Part shown: positions 11,917-23,980 of the stretch, in pieces
How positions within the stretch are numbered: position 1 is the first letter of the stretch
How the letters are laid out: every line of letters starts with the position of its first letter
DNA from: Apodospora peruviana
Taxonomy: Eukaryota; Ascomycota; Sordariomycetes; Sordariales; Lasiosphaeriaceae
NCBI GenBank assembly: GCA_033439685.1
Contig: JAUEDM010000006.1
Coordinates: 2,914,001 to 2,978,000 of the forward strand
DNA length: 64,000 nucleotides
Reading direction: 5' to 3'
Program-made: the position numbers and the translations under genes
Notes under the pieces: generated by a model
Databases searched by the model: none
What the model was told of the DNA's origin: nothing
The model's input: the letters and a program-made list of their open reading frames with translations, nothing else

Positions 11917-12019
11917 GGGCGTGTGGCTCAGTTGGTAGAGCGTTCGCTTAGCATTATGATTGATTCTTCCAAGAATCGCATCTTGCGAAAGGTCCTAAGT
12001 TCGATTCTTAGCTCGTCCA
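11917..12019 (+). tRNA. tRNA-Ala(AGC) with 30-nt intron
   Basis: Mature length 73 nt after removal of an intron at 11954-11983, directly 3' of position 37. The D stem GCUC/GAGC, the anticodon stem UUCGC/GCGAA with AGC, and the T arm CUAAG-UUCGAUU-CUUAG all fold. The acceptor stem has G3:U70, the alanine identity pair, and an unusual U6-U67 mismatch shared with the second copy at 56486-56615. The discriminator is A. A T4 run follows at 12058-12061. Confidence 0.92.
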
Positions 12020-12393
12020 TACCTATTCGGGTCAACTTAACTATAAGTTGTCTTCACCTTTTGGCTAGATAAATGGCAGGCATGCTGGTTCCGCCTCTCC
12101 ATATTTGCTCCCGGCGCTTGTATATCTACCATCGGGACATGGCCGGAATTTCGTCTTTAGATACGATGTATGTAATATAAACCTTCTGTTTGGAATTTTT
12201 CGTTTCCCTTTACCACACCTGATACCACCTAGACCTGGACAAACATGACTAAAAACAAAACGTGGCATACCGATACGTTTGGGCCAAAAATACATCGCAC
12301 AAAGAGGTTAGGTTATCCATACATTCCAATCCTCGCCTCTCCATCCCCAACCCCAAAATCACAAACCCTACCACAACCCATGACACGCACAGA
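12020..12393. other. Intergenic region, 3' flank of RFC1
   Basis: Lies between tRNA-Ala and the RFC1 stop codon and probably contains the RFC1 3' untranslated region (RFC1 is on the minus strand). No other element seen. Confidence 0.4.
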
Positions 12394-15300
12394 TCACTTC
12401 TTAGCCGGCCGTCCCCGTTTCGCAGGAGCCTTCGCTTTCACCGGTTTCACATCCTCGTCATCATCATCCACCACAGCCTTCGCCTTCTTCTTACCAGCAG
12501 CCGCCTTCTTCGCCTTGGGCTGCTTGATATACTTGTCGGTCTTGAGGTCGAGATCCTCGTCGTCGTCATCAACCTCGACAGCCTCAACAGCGCCGTCGTC
12601 TTCTTCCTCGATCGCTTCCTCCAGATCTGGCATATCCTTGCTCATTTTCTTGGGCGCCAGGATATTGCTTGCCTTCATAAAAGGAACAGGATGGGACATT
12701 TGGTTGTACCTGTACGAACCAAAAACACATATTAGCTTCAAGGCCTTGTCTCATGCAAGGTACCGAAACGAAAAAGACATACACTCTCGTAAACGACGCC
12801 TTCGTCTGCGTCTCGATATTCACCTTCTCCTCCGCCTGCGGCCCGACACCCAGCTCCTTGATCGAATCGAAATCCTCGCGCGTGAGGTAGTAGCTGTCCA
12901 TCAGATTAATGACATCCTCAACACAGTCCTTGCCCTCAATCTCCAGCCGCTTGATGAGCTGATGCCAGAGCACGGGCAGGTACTGCTGGCGGATCTCGTT
13001 GTGGTCGCCAGAGGACTTGAGACGCATGTGTGAGTGAATCTCCCTAGAGAAGCGACCCAGCCTGCCAAACTTGCTGTTGTTGCCCAGCCAAGACGTAAAC
13101 GTAGGTTGCGCGCCAAACTGTCCGGCAATAAAGCTCGACGGCCTAACGGTGCTGAAAACCGCATGAGTAGGCATCAAGCTCCATTGCTGCTGAGGACCGT
13201 GGATCATACGATCGACCAGGTCTCCGTCGCTGATGCTCTCCGCCGCCTGGTCCACCAGCTCAAGATACTTGAGATTCTGCTCCTTAGGGCTGTAGCCCTT
13301 CTGACCCAACGCCGCCGGTCTCGAACGCAAGTAATTCTCCTGGATCATGAGGTAGCTGAACTCGTGGTCGTTGAAGTAGAGCTCAATCTTATCATTCAAG
13401 GTAGCCTTGCTGGCCGAACCAAAGAGACCGCCGCCTATCATCTTCTGGCAGATATCCCACGGTTTGAGCACGACGTGCTTCTCCCATGCTTTGGTCATTG
13501 CCTTGCTTTGATCAAAGTCCATCACGGTCTGGTCCAGCTTCGCAGTCGATATCATGTTGATGATTTGTCGAATGTCCTTGTTGCTACCCTCGATGAGAGC
13601 ATTAACAACCTGCGGTGGCAACCTGAGTCCTTCTCTGTGGCAGATGGTCATGATTCGAGACCGGATTTGGTCAACAGTAGGTCGCTGGAACTTAATGTCG
13701 AAGGCGACATGATCGAAAGGCTTCATTTTGGGTAGCCTGCGCTCATTGCATATCAGGATAAGTGGAACATCCGTCTTCTTGCAGAACTTGGCCAGCGCAC
13801 CGACACCGCCGCGGTCACCCGCCGACATACCATCAACTTCGTCCATGACCAGGACAATCTTCTTTTTGCCTTCGTCGACCTTCTTGCCATCGCCAGCGAA
13901 AAAGCCCAGAAGGGATGTGTTGTTAATAACGTCACTCACGCCACCCTCGACAAGTTTCTTGCTGCGAGTATCGCTAGCATTGCTCTCGATAACATCGTAG
14001 CCTTCCAGCTTGGCCGCAAGGTGGGCTGCGGTCGTCTTGCCGATGCCAGGTGGACCAGATATAATAATAGCACGAGCGCCGCCCATGCCGTCTGCACCCC
14101 TTTTCTGGAAGTCGTATTTCCGCGCTTTAGGCCAATTCTTAAGCCAAGCTTGGATTTTCTCAACATTGCCTTTGTTTCCGCAGATCTGATTCAGAGCAGT
14201 TGGGGCGTACTTAGTCGTCCAAAGCTGCGACAGCGGTTGAGCCGGTACCGGTACCGGCGCTGAAGCTCCACGAGCGGCAGCCACTTTCTTTGCCGCCCGC
14301 TCTGCCTCTGCCTTGCGTGCTTTCTCCTCACGCTCCATGGCGGCTGCTTCGTCACGGATTTTCTTCTCTTCTTCCTCTCGCTTTTGCTTGGCCTTTTCGG
14401 CACCCTTTCCGGTACCGCCGTGCGCAGGCATAGATTTGATGAGATAGAACAGTCCGGCCTCGTCGATCGTCTTGATTCCATGCTCTTTGATCTTTCTAAG
14501 CTTGCTGGGCCCTGCATCATCTCCGAGGACCACAAAGTCGGTCTTGCTACTCGGTGCCCCAGTAACCTTGCCTCCGTACCGCTTGACAAGGGCCTGGCCG
14601 TCTTCTCGGCTAAGCGTCTTGAGCAACCCAGTGAACACAAATGTTTTGCCCGTAAGACAATCCTCCTCTCCTTCTGGGATCTCAGCGGCACCGGCCATAG
14701 GAGGCGGTCCTGAGTTGCCACCACCCGCACCGGCTTTCCTCCAGTCAAACTTTACATCAGGGTCTGGTGGCGGCGCGTCCGGCGCATCGACTGTAGGAAC
14801 ATTATCTAGAATATCTCGCAGTTCGTCAGGCTCGGGCTCGGCTTCCTTCTTGGCCCTCGGGGCCCGTGGCTTAGCCGGGGCTGCCTTTTTAGCAGGTTTG
14901 ATCTCCTCAAAATCATCCTCGCTGTCCGAGACTGACGTTTTCCGTTTCTTGGCCGGGGCAGGTGCCTTCTTGGTGGCTTTGGCGGGTGACTGCTTCACCT
15001 CGTCTTCAGAGTTATCTTTGAGCGTAGATCTGGCCCGGGAGGCGACCCGCTTAGGCTTTGGTAAAAACTCTTCTTCACTTTCTTCGTCGAGGTAGACATC
15101 GTTCTTCCGTTTGTGGCCCTTAACGTCGGCAGCAAAGATATCATCTCCGGCATCTTCGTCGCTATCCTCAAAGGCGTCATCATCATCCCGAGTGTGCTTC
15201 TGATACGTAGCAGTCGACTTCTTCTTGGCGCCCTTCTTTGCCGCCTGGACTGGCTCCACAGTCGGTTTCGTACGCGGGCTTACGCGAACGGGAACATCGG

Positions 15301-15780
15301 CAACTACTCGTGTCTTGGCTGTAGCTTTCGGGGTTGTCTGTGGTTCGGCTGGTTTGGCCTTGGACGATGCGAAGTATTTGGAGGCGGAGATCTCGACCCC
15401 GTTTACAGCAGCAGGAGCCCTGGAAAAGGGGTTAGTAAAACTTGTTGTCTGGCAGTGCAGGCAAGTGGCATATCTTACGCTGCTTTCTTTTTCGGGGTAG
15501 CTTTGGCTGGCTTTTTTATCCTGTTGAGCATTAGCTGGCTATTACAGGCCACCTGCGATCTATGCCGGGCACATACTCTACAACTTCCTCTTCGTCGCTA
15601 TCCTCGATGACTTTTCGGCCTTCTGCAGTAGTATCAGTAAGCCAAGCCGTCGCCACAGATTCAGACCATCAAGTACGCACTGCTTCGGCCCTTTTTGGGT
15701 GGCTCCTCCACTTTCTTGGGTGCTGGCTTTGCGGGCGCAGCGCCGCCCTTTGGCCCAAAGAACGAGCGAATGTCAGGCAT
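12394..15780 (-). CDS. RFC1: Replication factor C subunit 1 (clamp loader large subunit)
   Basis: Five exons in transcription order: 15780-15681, 15622-15577, 15520-15479, 15419-12783 and 12709-12394, giving 1046 aa. All introns are GT..AG (58, 56, 59 and 73 nt) and phases agree. The start MPDIRSFFGPKGG resembles a PCNA-interacting box, as expected for RFC1. Acidic and Lys-rich low-complexity sequence follows, then a BRCT domain at about 316-396 (LTGKTFVFTGLLKTLSRED). The AAA+ ATPase core has Walker A GPPGIGKTT at about 518-526 and Walker B VLVMDEVDG at about 585-593, followed by the RFC1 C-terminal domain. The last splice joins SFTRV to YNQMSHPVPFMKAS, a conserved block. The basic tail KRGRPAKK may be nuclear targeting. 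The protein opens PCNA at primer-template junctions with Rfc2-5. It is divergent from MRPL16, and RFC5 lies 2.7 kb beyond its start. Confidence 0.96.
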
Positions 15781-16293
15781 GGTCGATCGGACTGAAGACG
15801 ACACGACAAGGACCAACAGATGGAGTAGTGAATCTTGGGAAAAAAGATTCTAAAATTCGTCAATTGACCGACAATGGGTATTTATAGCATTGTCGATGTT
15901 GGAAGCACCGAATCTGTTGGTTGCATTCAAAGCCAGGCAGCGAAGTGAAGCCTGGACGATGGGGGGCGTGTGCGGTTTGGAAATCGTCGACGCGAAATCC
16001 AAGCGAAGTGACGCGGGTCAGGGTGCTTAGACGACTGAATGTCGCGCCAGAACGTGACTTAAGTGGTGGGGCACAGCACGGAAGGACGCTGAAATCCACG
16101 CTAAAGCTGCCTAGCTCAGGCTAGCAGCCACCCCTGGAACCGTTTGACAGTTTTGTTTTGTCCGATGTTTTCCCGGCCGGAGCTTGGCCGCTGCCGCTGC
16201 TCGGCCCAGTGTGGATTCCAGTTTTTGGCAAGCGGCAGAACACAGCGAGAGCAAGCTTAGTCGATAACGACCAATTCGATTCATTCCACCACG
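15781..16293. promoter_or_regulatory. Divergent promoter region RFC1 / MRPL16
   Basis: The 513 bp between the RFC1 ATG (minus strand) and the MRPL16 ATG (plus strand) must carry the promoters and leaders of both genes. No TATA box or other defined motif stands out near either start. Confidence 0.5.
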
Positions 16294-17144
16294 ATGAGGC
16301 AAAACGCTTCGTCGGCGCTGCTGAGCGCCTTCCAAGGCCTCAGGATATCGCCCTCGACGACTCTACGAACACCCCTTGCTGCCACCGTCTGTCGGCCATC
16401 CGCCTCGCCGCGCATCTCGGCCGCCGTCGCTCCTCATGTCAGGCTATTCTCCGCTACGGCCGCCCGGGCTGGGTCATGGCTCGAGCCCAATATTGACCGC
16501 AAGAAGAAGATGATGAAGGGGCGGCCCAGAGTACCGACTGGTGGATCGACAAAGGGCACAACGGTGGTGTGGGGAGACTACGGCCTGCGCATGTTTGACC
16601 ACCATCGCAGAATCAGCGCGCGCCAGCTCAAGCTCGCCGAGGACACCATCAAGCAGCGTTTACGTGGTCAGAAATATCGGCTGTACAAGAGGGTTGCCTG
16701 TAACGTCGGCGTGTACGTCAGCGGTAACGAAGTGAGCGCGATTGGACCTGCCCAAGTGGTTCAGACAGGTATGCTAACGGGACGTGCGTGCAGATGAGAA
16801 TGGGTAAAGGAAAGGGTAGTTTCGATCACTGGGCAGCCAGAGTTGCTGTGAACCAGGTTCTTTTCGAGATTAGGGGTGTTTTGCACGAACAGGTCATCCG
16901 AGATGCCTTCCGGCTTGCTGGACAGAAGCTACCAGGTACCACTGTCTGGTCTCTTTATTCGGACATGAGCATTAACACCATCGCAGGCCAGTACGAGTTC
17001 GTTAAGAAGGGCGACGCGCCTGTTGTCGGCATCACGAAGTTGAAGGACGGTTTGACGCTCGAGGACTTGAAACGCCCGTGGAAGAAGCTCCCTGTGACGC
17101 CGGAAATCACGACGGAGTCGACCACATCTGCTCCCCCGCCATAG
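16294..17144 (+). CDS. MRPL16: Mitochondrial large-subunit ribosomal protein L16 (uL16m)
   Basis: Two exons, 16294-16731 and 16794-17144, giving 262 aa. The intron starts GTGAGC, contains GCTAAC and ends CAG; it joins VYVSGNE to MRMGKGKGSFDHWAARV, which is the conserved core of the L16/L10e family. The first 50-60 residues are rich in Arg, Ser and Ala with almost no acid, typical of a mitochondrial presequence. Further family blocks are MKGRPRVPTGGSTKGTTV, WGDYGLRMFDHHRRISARQL and RDAFRLAGQKLPG. The protein helps form the tRNA-binding face of the mitoribosomal large subunit. The ATG context CCACGATGA is acceptable. Divergent from RFC1. Confidence 0.95.
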
Positions 17145-17508
17145 GAACCCTGGGGAAGCTTGCTTTTTGTTGTATCATTATGTAGACTAACAGAATGGCC
17201 AACCGCGGGGCCAAATTAATGCCGCCACGAGCACATATCCAACAATGTTGAAACCGCATTGCCGGGCTCGCTGGAGCGCCGGATCCTTCAAGGGCCTCAG
17301 GCCGATGGTTAAACGATAGCCGCGTCAGAATCGCAGGCGGTGATAGTGATATGCCGACGCCAGACTCGTGGCGCGACACGAAGAGCCGAACATACACGTG
17401 GGAGAGAAACTATTTGGGAGGCTCTGCGCTGGCGAACAAAGAGTCCGGAATACAGTATAGAAGGATACAGTAAACTTCTGGAACGGACTTGCAAAACAAG
17501 TCCAAACA
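17145..17508. other. Intergenic region, 3' flank of MRPL16
   Basis: Probable MRPL16 3' untranslated region followed by sequence in which I see nothing defined, up to the 5S relic. Confidence 0.4.
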
Positions 17509-17568
17509 AAACATACGGCACCAGGGATTCGCTGGTCGTACCGACCCAACTACTAGCCAAGGCGGTTA
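17509..17568 (-). pseudogene. 5S rRNA pseudogene (3' part)
   Basis: On the minus strand about 48 bp match the 3' end of the intact 5S genes at 55744-55862 and 62289-62407: CTAGTAGTTGGGTCGGT, then ACGACCAGCGAATCCCTGG and GTGCCGTATGTT. One base of GGTGACG is deleted and one base near the end is changed (GCCGTATG for GCTGTATG). The 5' half, with the GGGATCCCGTCCGCTC segment, is absent. Similarity fades past about 17556. Confidence 0.8.
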
Positions 17569-18529
17569 TAAAGATTAGAGATGTGGATGAAGCTTTTGAA
17601 AAATAGATGCTTAGATGCCAAGAGTTGGACCCTATTATACTGCTAATCTCACGGCACCGGTGCGATCGGGGTGCTAGGGCTTGAGACGGTCTTTACAAGG
17701 GATATTTTGCTGCGTAAATAAGTATTTCCAGGATGGCTACCAGGTGCCCTGAAAAGTCACAAGCTGGACCCTTGTAAAGTACTCGATGGCTACTATTTAT
17801 CGTGGAATGGTGTAGTCATTGAGGAACTTCCAAAGTCTGATGCCGGTTGCATTAGCTCAGGTAGCTGATGTGGAGTGAGAAAACAGTTGGGTCTGAAAGT
17901 CTTTGGCATACCTAAGGTATGTTTGACTCCAGGCGAGATGAGTGCACCTTTTCCCGCACGGCTACTGACGAGTTTGAACACATCGGCCATGACCGTCACC
18001 CGCGTTTTCATATATTTGTGACTTGAAAAAACAGTTCATCGTCCCGGTAGTCTAGCGCGCAGGCGATAAACTTTGACGACAATCTGGTTATCGACCGTGA
18101 CATTGATTTGAGACAAGAGATCCCTTAATATATCCAAATGTAAAGCTAATCCGCGGGTCACGGTCAGGAGAGCTCTAATCCGTATATTTTGCCACATAGT
18201 GCAGCAAAAGGTCTTGTGCTTCTTGGACAAGGAGTCCTTCGAAAAGAAATCCATCAAGTTGCTTCGGGGGAAATAAGTACGGCGGCCTTAAGCACCACTT
18301 GTCAGCATTACACCACGAAATGGTGGACGTAGCTCGTGGATACGGATACCGTACGGTATTGTACTCTCGTACCATACGGCATACATAAAGATGGCTCGTG
18401 CACCATCCGCTTAATTGATTTTCGGTGATCGGTTCTCCAAGCGCGTCTTTCAGACGCGTCTCCCGAGCATCTCGATTTTCCACCCATCAAGAACAAAACC
18501 TCGACCAAAAACACCCACAGAAACCCACG
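17569..18529. other. Intergenic region upstream of RFC5
   Basis: No gene recognised. Around 18340-18385 there is an imperfect palindrome-like cluster of TACGGTAC and GTACCATACGG elements. The last 50 bp are CA-rich and probably form the RFC5 leader. Confidence 0.4.
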
Positions 18530-19717
18530 ATGGCTCTCATTGTCGACAAACACCGTCCCAGATCCCTCGATACCCTCACATACCATGAGGAACTTTCCGA
18601 GCGTCTTCGCTCTCTGGTACGCCGTCTTTTCCCACCCCCAAACCGACCACTTTGCTTCCCCTCCTAATGTTTTCGATAAACTTACAGGCACAAAGCGGCG
18701 ACTTCCCCCACCTCCTCGTCTACGGCCCCTCGGGCGCAGGGAAAAAGACACGCATCGTGGCCACTCTGAAAGAGTTGTACGGGCCGGGTGTCGAAAAGAT
18801 CAAGATCGACGCCCGGGTGTTCCAGACGAGCAGCAACCGCAAGCTCGAGTTCAACATTGTCGCGTCGGTTTACCATCTGGAGATAACGCCTTCGGACGTT
18901 GGTAATTACGACAGGGTGGTCGTGCAGGATCTGTTGAAGGAGGTTGCGCAGACGCAGCAGGTCGACCAGGCGGCGAAGCAAAAGTTCAAGGTTGTGGTGA
19001 TCAACGAGGCCGACCACCTGACGCGGGATGCGCAGGCGGCCCTGCGCCGCACGATGGAGAAATACTCGCCCAACCTGCGGCTTATTCTGCTTGCCAACTC
19101 GACGGCCAACATCATCGCGCCGATTCGGTCACGGACGCTGCTTGTACGGGTGGCTGCGCCGACGGTGGAGGAGATCTGTGACGTGCTGGCATCGTCGGCC
19201 AAAAAGGAGGGCTGGCCGGTGGTCAAGGGGTTGCATGAGAGGATAGCGAGGGAGAGTGGACGGAATTTGCGCAAGGCGCTGTTGATGTATGAGGCGGTGC
19301 ATGCACAGAAGTAAGTCAACTACTACATTTTGGAAAAGAAGAAGTGCTAATGGCGCCTGCTGCTTCAGTGAGAAAGTCACGGATAGCACACCAATCCCGC
19401 CGCCGGACTGGGAGGCGCTCATCGGCCAGATTGCGAGGGAGATCATGGAGGAGCACACCCCGGCCCGGATTCTGCAGGTCCGGTCGAAGCTGTATGATTT
19501 GTTGACGCATTGCATACCGCCGACTACGATCCTGAAGACGTTGACGTTCAAACTGATTCCCCTGATTGACGACGCGCTCAAGGCGGACGTGATCAAGTGG
19601 TCGGCGTTCTACGAGCACAGGATCAAGACGGGCACCAAAGTCATTTTTCACTTGGAGGCGTTTGTGGCCAAGTTTATGAGGATACTGGAGATATATCTTA
19701 TGAGTATTGACTTGTGA
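18530..19717 (+). CDS. RFC5: Replication factor C small subunit (yeast Rfc5 / human RFC3 type)
   Basis: Three exons, 18530-18616, 18688-19310 and 19369-19717, giving 352 aa, the usual family length. Introns are GTACGC..CAG (71 nt) and GTAAGT..CAG (58 nt); both join in frame. The protein opens MALIVDKHRPRSLDTLTYHE and has Walker A GPSGAGKKT at 42-50, the Rfc5-specific FQTSSNRKLEFNIVAS and YHLEITPSDVGNYDRVV blocks, the degenerate Walker B form VVVINEADHLT, and AQAALRRTMEKYS. The SRC box reads SRT here. The degenerate Walker B and the FQTSSNRKLE block point to yeast Rfc5 rather than Rfc2-4. It acts in the PCNA clamp loader and in the alternative loaders built on Rad24, Ctf18 and Elg1. RFC1 lies 2.7 kb upstream on the other strand. 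Confidence 0.95.
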
Positions 19718-20614
19718 GCGGTCGGTCTTGTCTGTAGCCATTGTTTTGTCGAGTGGGCGTTTTCAAACGGGTGGCTTTTTATATGTTTCCAGGTTTGGGA
19801 TTCAGTTATTTTGTTAGTTACGGGAGTAATTGCATGGATCTGATAGCAGACAAGACGAGATGTGGACACGACCCTTAAAATGCGATATGCCGTACCACTG
19901 TAGGGATTAGATATCCGAATGGCACAACAAGAGATTGAGATGTTGTATGCCATCAGGCTAAAGTGTGTACCTGTTTACAAGCAATCTGACACGAGACAGT
20001 TTGTAAAGCCCATGGCAATGACGACAGTTGTCATTACCTGATTGCTCAAAAAACTTAGAGACACTACCTGAATTTCTAGTGTTTCCCATGTTTGAAATGC
20101 TTGGAAGACGAACCACCTGAGAGAAAGACGGTTATTTAAAAATTGGATGAAGCTGAGCTTCCGGCTGTTCACTGTTGGGGAAGCCATTGTGGGGGAGAAA
20201 CAATCGCCCTATGGCGGTCCCCCGGCAAGTGTGAGCCCGCCGCTAGTGATTGGGCCGCGCCCTGGCTCTTATTAAGAGTGTGGAGCTTCCATGCATCATT
20301 GCCGCGTTCCGACAGGGATTTTTTTCGGTCTTCCTTGCCCTGTCCTGCCCAAAACCGCGTTCGTGTCCTTTTGAGCTTTCAAGGTACGGAGGGGGAAAAG
20401 GTAATAAGCTTTTTTTTTGCCTCAACAAACGACACCACAAAGGAAACGACAGATCCTACGACGACGACGACGACACCGAGTCAATCCACGCACACTTAAA
20501 TTCGATTCAACTTCCATTAGGTTGTTGCGACGATTCAATTGACAGAACCACCGAACGAACCGACGAAAGAGGCGATAGGGGGTTTGGCCGAGACAGACAG
20601 ATTAGTCTTTCACG
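19718..20614. other. Intergenic region upstream of the KDEL receptor gene
   Basis: RFC5 3' flank, then the KDEL receptor promoter and leader, which contains a T-run at 20409-20417 and a GAC/ACG repeat near 20457-20475. No gene recognised. Confidence 0.4.
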
Positions 20615-21554
20615 ATGCCTCTCAATCTGTTTCGCGTCGCGGGTACGAATGAATTCCTTTTTTTCTGGGGAGGGAGAAGTTGTGTATGGATGATGGGGAG
20701 ACCAAGAAGAGAATTGTGTGGATTGAATGAAAATGAGAAGGGTTCACCAAGGCTAACAAAAGCGCAAATCGCGACTTTACATATAGGCGACCTTTGCCAT
20801 CTCGCATCGATCGGGATCCTCTTGCACAAGATTACGCAGCTAAAAGTATGTATCGCATTGCCATCCAAACGGGATCAGGATATATATAGTTTAGGCGCGT
20901 TGGTGTGCTAACAAACCTGCTTGCTTTCCAGAGCTGTTCCGGTATCTCGTTCAAGTCACAATGTCTCTACATGCTCGTCTACATCACACGGTATCTTGGT
21001 ACGACTCCCTCCCTCTCCACACAACCACCACAAAGACAAAAACTAACACCCCTCAAAAAGACCTCTTTTCAACGCATAGCATCTACAACATCATCTTCAA
21101 GATCCTCTTCCTCGGCAGCCAGGGCTACATCATTTACCTGATGGCGAACGCGTACAAGCCGACCAACGACCCGACCCTCGACACCTTCCGGGTGCAATAC
21201 CTTCTGGGTGCGGCAGCGGTCCTCGCCGTCCTTTTGCCCTATGAGTACTCGTTCTGGGAGATTTCCTGGGCCTTCTCGATCTGGCTCGAGGCCGTCGCGA
21301 TCCTGCCGCAGCTGTTTATGTTGCAGCGCACCGGCGAGGCCGAGACCATCACGACGCACTACATTTTCGCGCTGGGTCTGTACCGCACCCTTTATATTCC
21401 TAACTGGATCTATCGGTATTTCGCGGAAGCGACGCACCACGTCGATTATATTGCCGTGACAGCGGGGATCATCCAGACGATTCTGTATAGCGATTTCTTT
21501 TGGATCTATTATACGAGGGTGTTGAAGGGGAAGAAGTTCAAGTTGCCTGTTTAA
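20615..21554 (+). CDS. ERD2: ER lumen protein-retaining receptor (KDEL/HDEL receptor)
   Basis: Four exons, 20615-20642, 20787-20845, 20932-20998 and 21061-21554, giving 215 aa, the normal family length. The first exon is only 28 nt and the first intron 144 nt. The spliced N-terminus reads MPLNLFRVAGDLCHLASIGI and continues LLHKITQLKSCSGISFKSQ and LYMLVYITRYLDLF, the diagnostic ERD2 core, with seven hydrophobic segments across the protein. Other family blocks are LLPYEYSFWEISWAFSIWLE, AVAILPQLFMLQ and HYIFALGLYRTLYI. The C-terminus KGKKFKLPV carries the Lys-rich Golgi-to-ER return signal. It binds HDEL/KDEL-tagged luminal proteins in the cis-Golgi and returns them to the ER in COPI vesicles. 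All four junctions were set by continuity with the family. Confidence 0.96.
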
Positions 21555-23980
21555 GGAGGCAGAACAGAGGGAAAGAGAGAGCTTTTTTGGCGTGGGCATG
21601 AAAAAAGAGACTAGCGGGAGTTTGTTACAGACGAGTCTGGCCCTGTTCTTTTCACGAAGCATTGGGTTCAGGCAGGTTCGAGGGGGCGATTCTGTCAACC
21701 CTCTCTGGCCTGGAGGACGGTTAAGTTCTTGTGAACCAGACCACATCCGCCGAGAAAGATGTTCGACTCTTCAATCCAAAGAATAATTTGTTGAACTGAA
21801 GATCTCGAGGGATTCAGCCAACTCGATCCCTCTTTTAGTTCGACTGTCTCACGGCCTGTGGAGGGGTGCGGATGTTGGAGCGAGAAAAAAGGTTGTTGCA
21901 TTTGTTCCGGCGTTCGGAGAAGATAATTTGTTGTCTGGTGTGTGTTACTAGGACTTATTCGGTGGGATGGATGGTGTCAAGAAGGAAATGGGATGATTGG
22001 TTTTTCCCATGCGTGTACATACTTTTTTGCTACAATTCTTATAACACAGGTTTTTTTATTTAGACAAGTCAACTGGGGCTGGGAGGGATAACAAGAGATG
22101 TTGGCTGGGCCGTGTACGATATCTTTTCGCCCGTCTTTGAGACTGTCATGTCATGCTGTATCTGGCGGGCAGCGAGGTTGGGTTGGCCAGATGGTATGTA
22201 TTATGCCGAGTCTTCACGGTAGCAGCAGCCAGCACCTGGTCCATACTTGTTGCGTATGGACTAGTTGCTGCGGTGGCTTGTTTTAACTCTCATGGTAGTT
22301 GTGGTGGCGGTCGTCAGTTGGTGACGATGTCGAGCCTGGCTCAGGTCCGGGTCGGGACGTCTCACCGCCGATCCACCATGGGAAAAGCCTTGTTCGTTCA
22401 CTTCAGCCATTGGCTTTTTCCTTGCTGAGAAAGCATCGACGGGTTCCGGCTAGGAGGACATTTTTGTTGCAAGGTTGGTCCGTTCCGTACCCATGGGAGA
22501 GGGCACACGGATGAAGAGGAAGCCGAGGAGGGGCCCTTGTCCATGTCCATGTCATGAAGAACTCAAGGTCCTGGGTTCCCGATATTGAGGAGGAGGATGA
22601 GCTATGTCCTACCGGGCTTTCCCAGCTTGTTGTTCGAGGTATCATGCCATGCGTGGATGACTGCCGACAGTCATTCGAAGAGTCTCTTTCTGGTAAACAT
22701 TATCGTCTGTTATCATTTTGACGACATCTTCCAACTGCCAATTTAATTTCAGTCCGAAAATAATGTCAAGAGAAAAAATTCGGGGTTGATCATGATAAAT
22801 ATGGAAGCATGAACATGCTCGCGTTTCCAGTTGGTTTTGCTGCTTGGGTGTGAAGGGTGCTCAGACCTCGTGTCCGAATCCAACCCCTACCGTACGTAGC
22901 AACCTGTTGGGTTCCAACGGACGGCGATTTTGGGTCCGCTGTGGTGAAATGCCTGTGCTGCAGGTGTCAGTCATTCTTTTTGACTGTGTTTTGAGACGGT
23001 CTGGTGTCCATGGTTTGGAAAGTCTGTGCGGTTGATGAGAAGGTGAAGTGGTGATGGAAAGACCCTGTTTGAGCAAAACGTGGGGTTTGACGGATAACTT
23101 GGTAGTTGAATCCTCCCGCAGGGCACAGTTGTGGCGGCTCGCTACCGACAACAACTCACCCGTGCCACCATGCGGTGACTCCTGACGACGTCAACATTCT
23201 CAACACCATCACCCACAATGCACCTAGAAGGGCAAGCCAAGGCCAACCAACTGTTTCCCGGGGATGGTGTTGAGAATGCAGACGGGATGCTGCGATATCC
23301 GAAGAACAGATGAAAGTCTCCCCCGACGCGAGTGTAAATACTGTCCAAATTTGATATCTTTCTTGAGTCGTTGATCACAAGACTTTGGCATATGTACGCA
23401 ATCACTGACAAGAATAGATAGATCAGCTGCTCGCAGGACCTCGCTTCTCCTCGAGTGAGGTAACAGAGAAACGAGACACTCCAGTTGACTGGGCTCACTT
23501 GAGTTGATGCGTTCTTGTTTGGGGTCGACGATGCTCTCTGCTGCCACTGCAACCCCAGATGGTGTGTTTCCCACGATCCTCGCCGCGCCACGCCGGCACT
23601 TGATACTCCCGTCCCTTCCACACGCCCAAACCACACCTTGTTACTCTCATGCCATATGCCATGCCTTTGACTCAAGCATTTCCCTGATCTCTTCAATTCT
23701 CATATGACCCATGCGTTTCCCGATCTTGTTCTTGTTCTCTTCTTTACCCGTTTTTGCCTGATTGCTCCTGGTCCATCATCACCTCCCAATGGCCGTTGCA
23801 ACTGGACTCGTTGTTTGTCGTTGCTTTCTGGCTGAAAGAATGATCTGAATAACATCCCCAACTTTTTTTGCTTTTGGTTTTACCAAACATTTGTTTTTCA
23901 ATTCTCCCGCCGGGCTGCGGTTAATTTATTTCTCACACAAACGGGTTGCCATCGACTGGCAACAGGACTGGATACCAAAG
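21555..23980. other. Intergenic region, about 2.4 kb
   Basis: No gene recognised on either strand. The final 200 bp are T-rich with CT tracts and probably belong to the leader of the membrane protein gene at 23981. Confidence 0.4.

Noticed and set aside
12245..13033. 262-codon plus-strand frame
   Set aside because: It lies antisense to the RFC1 C-terminal exons; the minus-strand reading carries the conserved RFC1 sequence.
18040..18130. tRNA-like string CCCGGTAGTCTAGCG
   Set aside because: Resembles a D arm, but no matching acceptor stem, anticodon arm or T arm with TTC could be found nearby.
23891..23980. Upstream in-frame ATG of the membrane protein gene
   Set aside because: Would put 30 residues before a well-formed signal peptide; the ATG at 23981 gives the better N-terminus.
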